Origin: Baffinella frigidus
Lineage: Eukaryota > Cryptophyceae > Cryptomonadales > Baffinellaceae
DNA length: 13,103 bases
Direction: 5' to 3'
Assembly: GCA_026770585.1 (NCBI GenBank)
Contig: MU646583.1
Coordinates: 1-13,103 of the forward strand
Made by a program: the position numbers and the translations under genes. Under the pieces are notes generated by a model. It had not been told where the DNA came from. It saw only the letters and a program-made list of their open reading frames with translations, and ran no database searches. Within the stretch, counting starts at the first letter, position 1. The number at the start of each line of letters is the position of its first letter. Below, piece by piece: positions 1-5,986 of this stretch.

Positions 1-67
1 ATCCTGTTCCTCATCAGTGAATCACACAGCCGACACGCGAGCTCCGCCCGCATGTCTCCCCGATAAC

Positions 68-94
68 CTGTAGTTCTCCCCTGGAGAACTACAG
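68..94. repeat. Perfect 12-bp hairpin
   Basis: The arms CTGTAGTTCTCC (68-79) and GGAGAACTACAG (83-94) are exact reverse complements around a 3-nt loop. There is no T-run after it and no adjacent gene to suggest a terminator. It is the first of a series of hairpins running to about position 881. Confidence 0.85.
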
Positions 95-125
95 AATGGC
101 GGGCCGGGCAAAAAGTATGTGGGCC

Positions 126-154
126 ACTCTCCTTGCGGGCCACGCAAGGAGAGT
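126..154. repeat. Perfect 12-bp hairpin
   Basis: The arms ACTCTCCTTGCG (126-137) and CGCAAGGAGAGT (143-154) pair perfectly around a 5-nt loop. It lies 31 bp after the previous 12-bp hairpin, with unrelated arm sequence, so the two are not copies of one another. Function is unknown. Confidence 0.85.
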
Positions 155-260
155 AGAAATCCCCTCCACCACCTAGGCCCCCACATTGCGATGTGAGAAA
201 AAGCCCTTCGATGGTGTCTACCCCCACCTCAAGGTCCCCTGTTTGGTCTCAGTCAGATCA

Positions 261-881
261 GCTCAACTCAACAAGGATGAGTTGAGCCAATCCTTTTAAT
301 GAGCCTTAATGAGCACAGCCAAATTTGGCGTCGTCGTGTCCAAGTTGTACGGCATTTCTGAAATTTTCGGCCAACGAAAACCAGTTGGCCGAAAATCCTG
401 GTACCAAAATTTTGTACCAGGAACCAGATTTTGGTCCAAAAATTTGGGGGGCGACTTTTGGCACCGAATTCTTATTGAGCCTACGAACTTCGTATTGAGC
501 CTTGTTGAGCTGAGTGCTCGACTCAACTCAGCAAGGATTTTCAATTCTTCCCCGATTGACTTTACAAGTGATTTTACCGCGGCCGAATATTCTTTCTTCG
601 AACAGATTGACTTTCGATTGCAGGTTTGACGTTTCTCGGGCAATTGTACGAGATGTCGCCCGAAATCGGGTAGCCTGCGGCGCAAAAATCCAGATAAAAA
701 CACTTGTAAAGTCAATCGGGAAGAAATGGTTTCTTCCCGAGTTGGCAGCTGTAGAACCGCTCCCAACTCGGGAAGAAACCATTAAACCATGGAATTGGCT
801 CAACTCAGCTCAACTCAATAACGAACTCATGATTCATGATAGGAACTTCGTACTGGCTCAACTCAACAACGATGAGTTGAG
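261..881. repeat. Cluster of nested inverted repeats (foldback-type region)
   Basis: At least six inverted repeats occupy this stretch. They are 261-270/278-287 (GCTCAACTCA, exact), 363-375/384-396 (ATTTTCGGCCAAC, exact 13 bp), 397-404/414-421 (CCTGGTAC, near-complete palindrome), 500-515/521-536 (14 of 16), 547-570/701-723 (23 pairs, one bulged base) and 857-865/873-881 (CTCAACTCA). The first and last hairpins share stem sequence and a similar loop, as if they bound one composite element. The CTCAACTCA word also recurs inside. Open frames on both strands here follow from the repeats and show no protein family. A decayed foldback transposon is one reading; this is inference. Confidence 0.7.
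725..783. repeat. Perfect 21-bp hairpin
   Basis: The 21-bp arms at 725-745 and 763-783 (core TTTCTTCCCGAGTTGG) pair without mismatch around a 17-nt loop. It directly abuts the right arm of the 547-570/701-723 inverted repeat. A transcript would form a strong stem of about small-RNA-precursor size, but no conserved microRNA is recognised. Confidence 0.85.
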
Positions 882-885
882 TTCC

Positions 886-1150
886 CAGCCCTGGTCCACA
901 CAGGAGAAGTACGCATTAGCGAGTCGTAGGTGGGGGCGGTCCTTTAGGTCCTTTGTTAAAACCGACACTGGCTTTATGGCAAGGGGATCTGTTCTCTATG
1001 TTTATGGGGGGGTGGAGGGGTTCATAACCGGTGATGTCATGTGCCTTCGGTTGATATATGCGAGTCGTATATACGCAGGAAAGAAACCGCATTCATGTCA
1101 TATGCAAGACTCGAATCACTATATACGATGAACCAGTCGCTTTACAAACG
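886..1150. other. No recognisable gene
   Basis: This is unique sequence between the hairpin cluster and the tRNA genes. It contains one dimer of the CCTTTAGGT nonamer at about 938-955, the same word that builds the composite repeat at 7257-10630. Open frames crossing it have no recognisable domain. Confidence 0.5.
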
Positions 1151-1154
1151 TTGC

Positions 1155-1168
1155 AAAAAGGGCAAAAA
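1155..1168 (-). terminator. Possible Pol III terminator of tRNA-Pro
   Basis: Two T5 runs (1168-1164 and 1159-1155 on the minus strand) lie about 52 nt after the 3' end of tRNA-Pro. They are the first T-runs of this length in that direction, so the primary transcript would carry an unusually long trailer. Confidence 0.5.
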
Positions 1169-1220
1169 GGTAACCGACCTGAGAGGGACCCTCTGCTGGC
1201 GCTCAAGAGCGCTTCACATC

Positions 1221-1292
1221 GGGGAATTCCGAGGATCGAACTCGGGACCTCTCGCACCCTAAGCGAGAATCATACCGCTAGACCAAATTCCC
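1221..1292 (-). tRNA. tRNA-Pro (anticodon AGG)
   Basis: This is a complete 72-nt cloverleaf read on the minus strand. The acceptor stem is GGGAATT (1292-1286) with AATTCCC (1228-1222) and discriminator C at 1221. The D-arm has GGTCTAGCGG. The anticodon stem CTCGC/GCGAG surrounds loop TTAGGGT, giving AGG at 1260-1258. The T-arm is CCGAG-TTCGATC-CTCGG. There is no intron, and the 3' CCA is not encoded, as usual for eukaryotic nuclear tRNA genes. The internal A and B boxes are intact, so it should be transcribed by RNA polymerase III. T5 runs lie downstream on the transcribed strand at 1168-1164 and 1159-1155. AGG is the usual eukaryotic nuclear proline isoacceptor (A34 read as inosine). Confidence 0.95.
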
Positions 1293-1296
1293 ATCT

Positions 1297-1317
1297 TGGT
1301 TGTCAATTTCTGACAAC
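1297..1317. repeat. 8-bp hairpin just upstream of tRNA-Pro
   Basis: GGTTGTCA and TGACAACC pair around a 5-nt loop, 4 bp upstream of the 5' end of the tRNA. It lies in the region that could be transcribed as leader. A role is not evident. Confidence 0.55.
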
Positions 1318-1465
1318 CGGCCGATGGAGTCAGAGGCGGCCCGCGTCGTTTTTGACTCAGGGGCGATATATTCCTCATAACCTGTGGCAAAATGTCTTTA
1401 AAATGTCGTGATTCTCTCCGGACGGGTGCTACCAAAAAGGTCAAAAAAAATTACTTCAGAAAGGC

Positions 1466-1470
1466 AAAAA
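1466..1470 (-). terminator. Pol III terminator of tRNA-Thr
   Basis: A run of five A on the plus strand is TTTTT on the transcribed strand, starting 6 nt past the tRNA-Thr discriminator base. That is the expected RNA polymerase III stop. A longer T8 run at 1450-1443 would serve as a backup. Confidence 0.8.
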
Positions 1471-1476
1471 GACAGA

Positions 1477-1549
1477 TGCCTCCACCGAGGTTCGAACTCG
1501 GGACCTCATGCTTACTAAGCATGCGCTCTGCCAACTGAGCCATGGAGGC
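1477..1549 (-). tRNA. tRNA-Thr (anticodon AGT)
   Basis: This is a complete 73-nt cloverleaf on the minus strand. The acceptor stem is GCCTCCA (1549-1543) with TGGAGGC (1484-1478), and the discriminator is A at 1477. The D-arm reads GCTCAGTTGGCAGAGC. The anticodon stem CATGC/GCATG holds loop TTAGTAA, with AGT at 1516-1514. The T-arm is CCGAG-TTCGAAC-CTCGG. It has no intron and no encoded CCA. It lies 184 bp upstream of tRNA-Pro in the same direction, but each has its own internal promoter and terminator, so they need not be co-transcribed. A T5 run follows 6 nt after the 3' end. Confidence 0.96.
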
Positions 1550-1550
1550 G

Positions 1551-2560
1551 AAATTGCGCCGTGTTTGGTGCAATGGCTCTTGATGCAAACTAGAGTTCCA
1601 GAGTGTATCAATACGAGCTGCCATGTCATCACCACGAATGTGACAGCTCGGCCGCGAGAAAGCGGGAAATTTCTGCCTGAAAGCTGCGGCCGAGCCCTTC
1701 ATCTCTCTCGTATACGATATGTCCAGCAATTCACAATTTCACGAGCACGGATTAGATTCCGGACTTTACAAAAATCTGCGGATTGTCGACAAGGGCTGTC
1801 TCAACAGAACCTTGAGGTGGGAGGGCGGGGGGAACGAAGGGCCCCTTGGGCGCACATGAACTCCACTCTGGCCGGGACAGCTGAGGAACTGGTTGCTGGG
1901 CGCCGTTATAACCGCGGGACCAGGTCTGGTGAGCAGTGTGCGCTGGGGCCTGTCTTATCTTATGGCGGAGCGGATCCGTGCGGGAAGCGTGCGGCGGGGG
2001 GGATGAGGGTGGAACCAAGCGCTCCCACGCCTCCCCGAGGTATCTCCCCACCGACCGCCAGTGGTCTGCGCCCGCTAGCGTGGGTCCCCGCGTCCCCAGC
2101 GACCGTGGGCCCCAGTGTGAGCTAGGGCCTTTCTTATCTTTAGAGGGGGCTCCACAGAACCCCCCTGGTCCGCACCGGCCAGCGCGCGTCCCCCGCGCCC
2201 CCAGGGACCGTAGGTCCCCTGTCACGCCACCACCTGGCCCCCAGGGAACCCCACTTGCACGTAGCTATCTGCAGCCTGCCAAACGCTGCCAAATATGCCC
2301 TACCCGCTGGGAAACGAGGCCCTTCGAGGCGCCCCGGGCCGCAATCGCCGCCAGCACGCGTCCCCGGGCCCCTGGGGTCCGTGGACCCGCTGGTATGTAG
2401 ACCCCCGATTTGGGGAGCGCGACCCCCATGCCACGGACCCCACCCCGTGCCGCATGCGTGGGCTGCGCCGCTGGTATGCCATGCTCTCCCACGACTGGGG
2501 GGCACCTCGGGGCGCCTCTCGTACTCTCGCCTGCTCGCTCCCATGCTTTCCCCCAGATTC
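1551..2560. other. GC-rich region with degenerate internal repeats, no convincing gene
   Basis: From about 1800 the sequence becomes strongly GC-rich. A motif near GCTGGGGCCTGTCTTATCTT at 1942-1961 recurs as a variant at 2120-2139. A second motif (CGTCCCC followed by a GACCGTGGGCCC-like block) recurs near 2090, 2185 and 2355. At 1649-1692 an arm GCTCGGCCGC faces its reverse complement. All frames over the GC-rich part are long on both strands, which composition alone explains. Translations are Pro/Gly/Arg-rich without a domain. I read this as degenerate repeat sequence, not coding, but a short exon cannot be excluded. Confidence 0.5.
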
Positions 2561-2710
2561 CTGAACCCTAAACCCTGAACCCTGAACCCTGAACCCTGAA
2601 CCGTGAACCGTGAACCCTAAACCATAAACCATAAACCATAAACCATAATCCCTAAACCTTGAACTCTAAACCCTAAACCCTAAGCCCTGAACCCTAAACC
2701 CCAATCCCCC
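2561..2710. repeat. Interstitial telomere-like array, C-rich on plus strand
   Basis: Heptamers CCCTGAA, CCCTAAA and the variant ACCATAA run in register with a few errors. They end in a C-rich AATCCCCCAG, which would make a usable 3' splice site for the island that follows. Confidence 0.9.
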
Positions 2711-2712
2711 AG

Positions 2713-2780
2713 GTTCCTGCGCGCTGGTGATGCGCGAGGGCGAGTGGGAGCTCTTGTTCCAGCAACTCGCCATCGACCTG
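2713..2780 (+). CDS. Candidate 68-nt internal exon between telomere-like tracts
   Basis: A short unique GC-rich island sits exactly between a C-rich heptamer tract ending in CAG and a following GTAACC that runs straight into more heptamers. In one frame (starting at 2715) it encodes 22 residues with no stop, including MREGEWELLFQQLAIDL. The other two frames are not better: one stops at once. The MREGxWEL stretch recalls the core of FKBP-type peptidyl-prolyl isomerases, but with a one-residue gap and without the family's IP..LAYG, so I do not assign it. No partner exon is identified. What is seen is the islands and borders. The exon status is inference. Confidence 0.3.
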
Positions 2781-2985
2781 GTAACCCCTAACCTCTAAAA
2801 CCTAAACCCTAGCCCCTGACCCCTAAACCCTGACCCCTAACTCTAACCCCTAACCCCTAACCCCTAACCCCTAACCTTTGGTACCGCTCGAGGCTGGGGT
2901 CCCTTGAGGCTGGGACCTGCTACTCCTGTGGACGAAACTTTACACCCTAACCCCGAAACCCGAAACCCCTCAACCCTTGCCCCTC
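2781..2985. repeat. Telomere-like array with CCCCTAA variant and a short unique island
   Basis: Mixed CCCTAAA-type units lead into a homogeneous run of CCCCTAA (about 2838-2876). An island of about 65 bp follows (2879-2943, beginning TTGGTACCGC), then a few more units. The island's GAGGCTGGG word appears twice in it and, as CAGGCTGGG, again at about 3621. Confidence 0.85.
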
Positions 2986-3038
2986 GTGTTCTTCTCGACC
3001 TGACGAGACCCGCTCTTGCCTAATCTCATGTGAGGACG

Positions 3039-3155
3039 GTTTTGATTTAAAACCTTGGGAATCCATGCAAATTACTACACGAATGCTTTGATATTACTAA
3101 TAAAGATCGTGATGTGTAGTAAACTTCCTCACCCAAAGGTTTTAAATTGAAACTG
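3039..3155. mobile_element. Imperfect inverted-repeat element (MITE-like)
   Basis: The left arm contains TTTAAAACC-TTGGG (3046-3059) and TTACTACAC (3072-3080). The right arm contains GTGTAGTAA (3114-3122) and CCCAAAGGTTTTAAA (3132-3146), in mirrored order. The element is AT-rich against its surroundings and about 115 bp long, with no coding capacity. It abuts a second MITE-like element at 3176. Ends and target duplication are not clear. Confidence 0.6.
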
Positions 3156-3175
3156 GTTTCGAATGAAATCCGGTC

Positions 3176-3303
3176 TAGCTCTGCCTCAGCTGCTCTGGGT
3201 TCCTCATTCAATAAATTCAGATCAGGACTCCGTACAAACGCTCCAGTACCAAGAGAATCTAAATGTATTTAACGAGGAGCCCAGATTAACTGAGGCAGAG
3301 CTA
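3176..3303. mobile_element. MITE with TA target sites and TAGCTCTG-type termini
   Basis: CTAGCTCTGCCTCAG at 3175-3189 is the exact reverse complement of 3290-3304. The inverted repeat continues imperfectly inwards for about 45 bp. A TA dinucleotide flanks each end (3176-3177 and 3302-3303), leaving a 124-bp element. Short length, no coding capacity, long terminal inverted repeats and TA sites fit a non-autonomous Tc1/mariner-type element. It begins with the same TAGCTCTG as the element at 12077-12238. A single copy of the end (TGAGGCAGAGCTAG) also sits at 8464-8477. Confidence 0.7.
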
Positions 3304-3363
3304 GTAATTCCTCGACCCCAAGTCCCGGCACTCCCACACCGCCTCCCCTCACCCCCTCACCCC

Positions 3364-3595
3364 CCCCCCGAAACCCTACACCCTACACCCTGCACCCTAC
3401 ACCCTACACCCTACACCCGAATCCCTTAACCCTAAACCCTAAACCCTGAACCCTAAACCCTAGTCCCTAAACCCTAATCCCTGATCCCTGATCCCTGATC
3501 CCTGATCCCTGATTCCTGATCCCTGATCCCCAAACCCCCATCCCCAATCTCTAATCTCTAATCCCCAATCCCTAATCCCCAAACCCTCAACCCTG
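3364..3595. repeat. Telomere-like array built from homogeneous heptamer blocks
   Basis: Successive blocks each use one 7-bp variant: CCCTACA, then CCCTAAA/CCCTGAA, then CCCTGAT (about 3479-3530), then mixed CCCCAAT/CTCTAAT units. The register of seven is kept across most changes. Confidence 0.9.
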
Positions 3596-3645
3596 GTACC
3601 AATCGATTCTGGTACCAATTCAGGCTGGGACCCTGGATAATTCAG

Positions 3646-3753
3646 AAGAAGGTTGTAGTGGTGCTGAGGGTTCGTCCTGCGACCCGGGCGCTGATTGCAA
3701 GAGTACGTGACTACCGCGCGGCCAATCCAAGGAGTTTTGAGGGGGCTCCGTGT
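3646..3753 (+). CDS. Candidate 108-nt exon, product unknown
   Basis: The island opens after TTCAG and ends at TGT|GTAAGA, a donor matching the metazoan/plant consensus well. Between them lie exactly 36 codons with no stop, beginning KKVVVVLRVRP and ending SFEGAPC. The composition looks protein-like (a hydrophobic beta-like start, then an Arg-rich helix ALIARVRDYRAA), but I recognise no family. Downstream, a possible acceptor TCCAG at 3946-3950 opens no frame that clearly continues the protein. It could equally be unique spacer with chance splice-like borders. The frame stays open past the donor to about 3909. Confidence 0.3.
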
Positions 3754-4030
3754 GTAAGAATTTTCCCTTGGTGGTTTAGCAGAGGGCACGTTGATGAAAC
3801 GCACGGGAAAGAGAGGGGGGGGGTTACTAATAACAACGCGGTTGCCATGACTGTACCCCTACCGAAGCTATGTCTGAGTAGGAAACCGGTGCTTGACCAC
3901 ATGCACTGAATCCTGGGTCCTGACCGCTAAACCGTGAACCCTACACTCCAGCAACTTTGGTAGCGGTCCCTCTCTGCACTCTTCCACTTACTGCTCTTCC
4001 ATGTAATGCACCCATGGACCCCACCAGGAG

Positions 4031-4305
4031 ACCTAAACCCTGAACCCTGAACCCTGAACCCAACCCGGAACCCTAAACACTAAACCCTAAACCCTAAACC
4101 TCAAACCCCAAACCCTAAACCCTAAACTCTAAACACTCAACCCTACACCCTACACCCTACGCCCGAACCCCTAAACCCTGAACCCTGAACCCTGAACCCT
4201 AAACCCTAAACCCTACACCTTAAACACCTAAAGCCTCGAACCCTTAACCCTTAACCTGAACCTAAACCCTAAACCCTAAACCCTAAACCCTAAACCCTAA
4301 ACCCT
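4031..4305. repeat. Telomere-like array, C-rich on plus strand
   Basis: CCCTGAA, CCCTAAA and CCCTACA blocks end in six near-perfect CCCTAAA units (about 4262-4305). The array is followed directly by the hairpin island, with telomere repeats in the opposite orientation beyond it. Confidence 0.93.
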
Positions 4306-4400
4306 GGGGGGCAACAGCTCTCCCGAGGCGGGCCTATCCCAGCCTAGTCCACACAAAAGGCCCAAAGCATCGGCCTCTTTTTCTTTCTGAATGGTTACTG

Positions 4401-4496
4401 GAAATGAAAGACACGCACCGCCCCTAGGGTGGCCCTATGCGCCTAGGACAAGCCCTACTACTGTAGGACCCTAACACGGTGCGTGTCCTTAATTTC
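4401..4496. repeat. Inverted repeat inside a telomere-flanked island
   Basis: GAAATGAAAGACACGCACCG (4401-4420) matches the reverse complement of 4477-4496 at 17 of 20 positions, leaving a 56-bp loop that contains CCTAGG. Together with the C-rich tract on the left and the G-rich tract on the right, the whole island is roughly symmetrical. Confidence 0.75.
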
Positions 4497-4531
4497 GGGT
4501 TTGGGGTTTGAGGTTTAGGGTTTAGGGTTTG
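4497..4531. repeat. Short telomere-like tract in opposite orientation
   Basis: About five TTTAGGG/TTTGGGG units read G-rich on the plus strand here, while every neighbouring tract from 2561 to 4750 reads C-rich. Confidence 0.85.
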
Positions 4532-4572
4532 ACCGTTGTGGAGGGGAGCTCAAAGGCCAGTCGACGGAACAA

Positions 4573-4750
4573 AACCCTCAACCCTCAACCCTCAACCCTA
4601 CCCTGAACCCTAAACCCTGAACCCTAAACCCTAAACCCTAAACCCTAAACCCTAAACCCTAAACCCTAAACCCTAAACCCTAAACCCTAAACCCTAAACC
4701 CTAAACCCCAAAACCAAACACCTAAACCATTAACCCTCAACATAAACCAA
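4573..4750. repeat. Telomere-like array, C-rich on plus strand
   Basis: CCCTCAA units at the left end give way to about 14 consecutive CCCTAAA units (about 4617-4706), the most perfect run of the canonical repeat in the C-rich orientation. It then decays. Confidence 0.93.
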
Positions 4751-4845
4751 ACGTGTAGAGTGCGCGTGACCTCTCGCGTCGTCCTGCTCAGACACACGGT
4801 GGCCTTTGTGGGAGCTACCGTGGGTGCCTCGGGGTTCTTCGAGGT

Positions 4846-5149
4846 TCAACTGAGACACAGCCTTGGTGGGTATATGGCGGCCGTGTTGGTACTAAAACTC
4901 GTCTCTGGAAACAGGAAATGTCTGACCTCTGTTTCGTCCTCAAACATGTCTGCCTCGATTACTTCACCAACGTTCTCGGCTACAAAGTCTCTTTGTGAGA
5001 TGTGTACCGGAAAATTAATTCCCGGCATCTTCCAAACATTCGGAATTGGCCCGTGAGGAATGGGTATCAGCTCTATTTCCAGGATCCCACACCGTCGTGC
5101 CCTACGATGAACCCCGAGCAAACTGTGTCTCTTGATCGTGTAGCGCTCA
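4846..5149 (-). CDS. Uncertain open region, possibly coding on the minus strand
   Basis: A minus-strand frame is open from about 5436 to 4846. The 5' half runs through the (CCTCTCT)n tract, which is open in every frame and carries no weight. The part below about 5149 has the most protein-like composition, including QRDFVAENVGEVIEADMFED and a Pro-rich stretch before it. A plus-strand frame (4760-5056) is open over the same bases, so one of them must be a shadow. I recognise no family on either strand and see no clear splice borders. It is kept only because the stretch is unique and outside the repeats. Confidence 0.2.
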
Positions 5150-5157
5150 CAGCGTCC

Positions 5158-5231
5158 TCCCCCTCTCTCCTCTCTCCTCTCTCCTCTCTCCTCTCTCCTC
5201 TCTCCTCTCTCCTCTATCCTCTCTCCTTTCT
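5158..5231. repeat. (CCTCTCT)n heptanucleotide microsatellite
   Basis: About ten units of a pure pyrimidine 7-mer, with one C-to-A-type interruption (CTCTATC) near 5213. The period of seven is the same as in the telomere-like tracts, but the unit is not an obvious single-base variant of CCCTAAA. Confidence 0.93.
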
Positions 5232-5294
5232 CCACCTCACGGCAGGCTGTTTCCTCACTCCACCGAATTCCTGGCTGCACAGAGGACCACCCGT

Positions 5295-5486
5295 CCACTC
5301 GAGAATGCTGGAGCACTCTATTTACATATGGGGTTGTAAGGATGTGTATCAGGATAAGGTACCTTAACCTCGTGTCTGAGCTGATTTCGCACAGGAACGT
5401 GACCAAACTCAAGAAAGTTACAACACAAATGCCCACTTGTAAGGAACGGTCAGTTTTAAATTGGGTGCTCCAGCATTCTCGAGTGG
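5295..5486. repeat. 22-bp perfect inverted repeat with 148-bp spacer
   Basis: CCACTCGAGAATGCTGGAGCAC-type arms lie at 5295-5316 and, reverse-complemented exactly, at 5465-5486. The spacer is unique, contains the palindrome AAGGTACCTT, and encodes nothing recognisable. A MITE is possible, but no target duplication is seen just outside the arms. Confidence 0.75.
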
Positions 5487-5500
5487 GTCGCTTCCACGCA

Positions 5501-5656
5501 TTGAGTCGAAATGAAGACCTCGAAAGGTCGAACGCAGGCCCTCATAAAGTCGAACCCACGGCCTCGAATATCGAATCCCCGACCTCATAAAGTCGAACCA
5601 ACGGCCTCGAAATGTTGAACTCAAGCCCTCAGAAATTCGAACTCAGCCTGTTGTCA
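5501..5656. repeat. 22-bp tandem array resembling a tRNA T-arm
   Basis: Seven degenerate units follow one another at 22-bp spacing (starts 5501, 5523, 5545, 5567, 5588, 5610, 5632). The last is longer, and a possible eighth decays after 5657. The unit consensus is near TAAAGTCGAACCCACGGCCT, ending in CG or CA. The constant part TCGAAC...CCTC is what the two tRNA genes read on the plus strand (TCGAACTCGGGACCTC). Related pairs of units lie at 7658-7699 and 9108-9170. Confidence 0.8.
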
Positions 5657-5712
5657 GAACCTCGTGAATGGCGAACTGGGGACCTAGCGCGTGTCTACTG
5701 TTGCTCTTCCAG

Positions 5713-5772
5713 GATGATGTCTCCCAGCGGGCCACTCTTGAGGGTTCATGCATCATGACGGCCGTGTTGCCA
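5713..5772 (+). CDS. Candidate 60-nt exon, very weak
   Basis: A pyrimidine-rich TGTTGCTCTTCCAG precedes 20 stop-free codons (DDVSQRATLEGSCIMTAVLP), followed by GTAATC. The acceptor is good and the donor only fair. No family is recognised. The same frame stays open to 6027 into telomere-like repeats, so openness alone is not evidence. Confidence 0.15.
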
Positions 5773-5986
5773 GTAATCTTCTACTCGCTTGAGGCGGGCG
5801 GAAGGAGAGCCTGCGTGTCTGAATCGAGACGCTCACAACTACTGATTACTCACATGTTTTTTGGCTGGGAGTTACCCTCTCCGAATTCCGCGTCGGCCTG
5901 GTACAAATCCTGCCCGGCTCAGCCAACCGTCTTAAGACTCTCACAAAGCCGGGGAGGGAGAGACAGGGGGTCAGTGTCTGATCCTA

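Noticed and set aside
1752-2225. 157-residue Gly/Pro-rich protein on the minus strand
   Set aside because: GC-rich repeats keep several frames open on both strands here, and the sequence has no domain.
2713-2780. Assignment of the mini-exon to an FKBP-type isomerase
   Set aside because: MREGEWELL recalls the family core, but the spacing is one residue short and the IP..LAYG signature is absent.
2561-4750. A true chromosome end
   Set aside because: The arrays are short, degenerate, interrupted, in both orientations and flanked by unique sequence on both sides, so they are interstitial.
4846-5436. A 196-residue minus-strand protein with an ERREERG-rich low-complexity segment
   Set aside because: The acidic/basic repeat is the translated (CCTCTCT)n tract, open in all frames. 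Only the downstream part was kept, as a very weak candidate.
5501-5690. CRISPR-like array (regular short repeats)
   Set aside because: Units are contiguous and degenerate with no spacers, the window is eukaryotic, and no cas-like genes are present. The same applies to the 20-bp units at 8318-8600.
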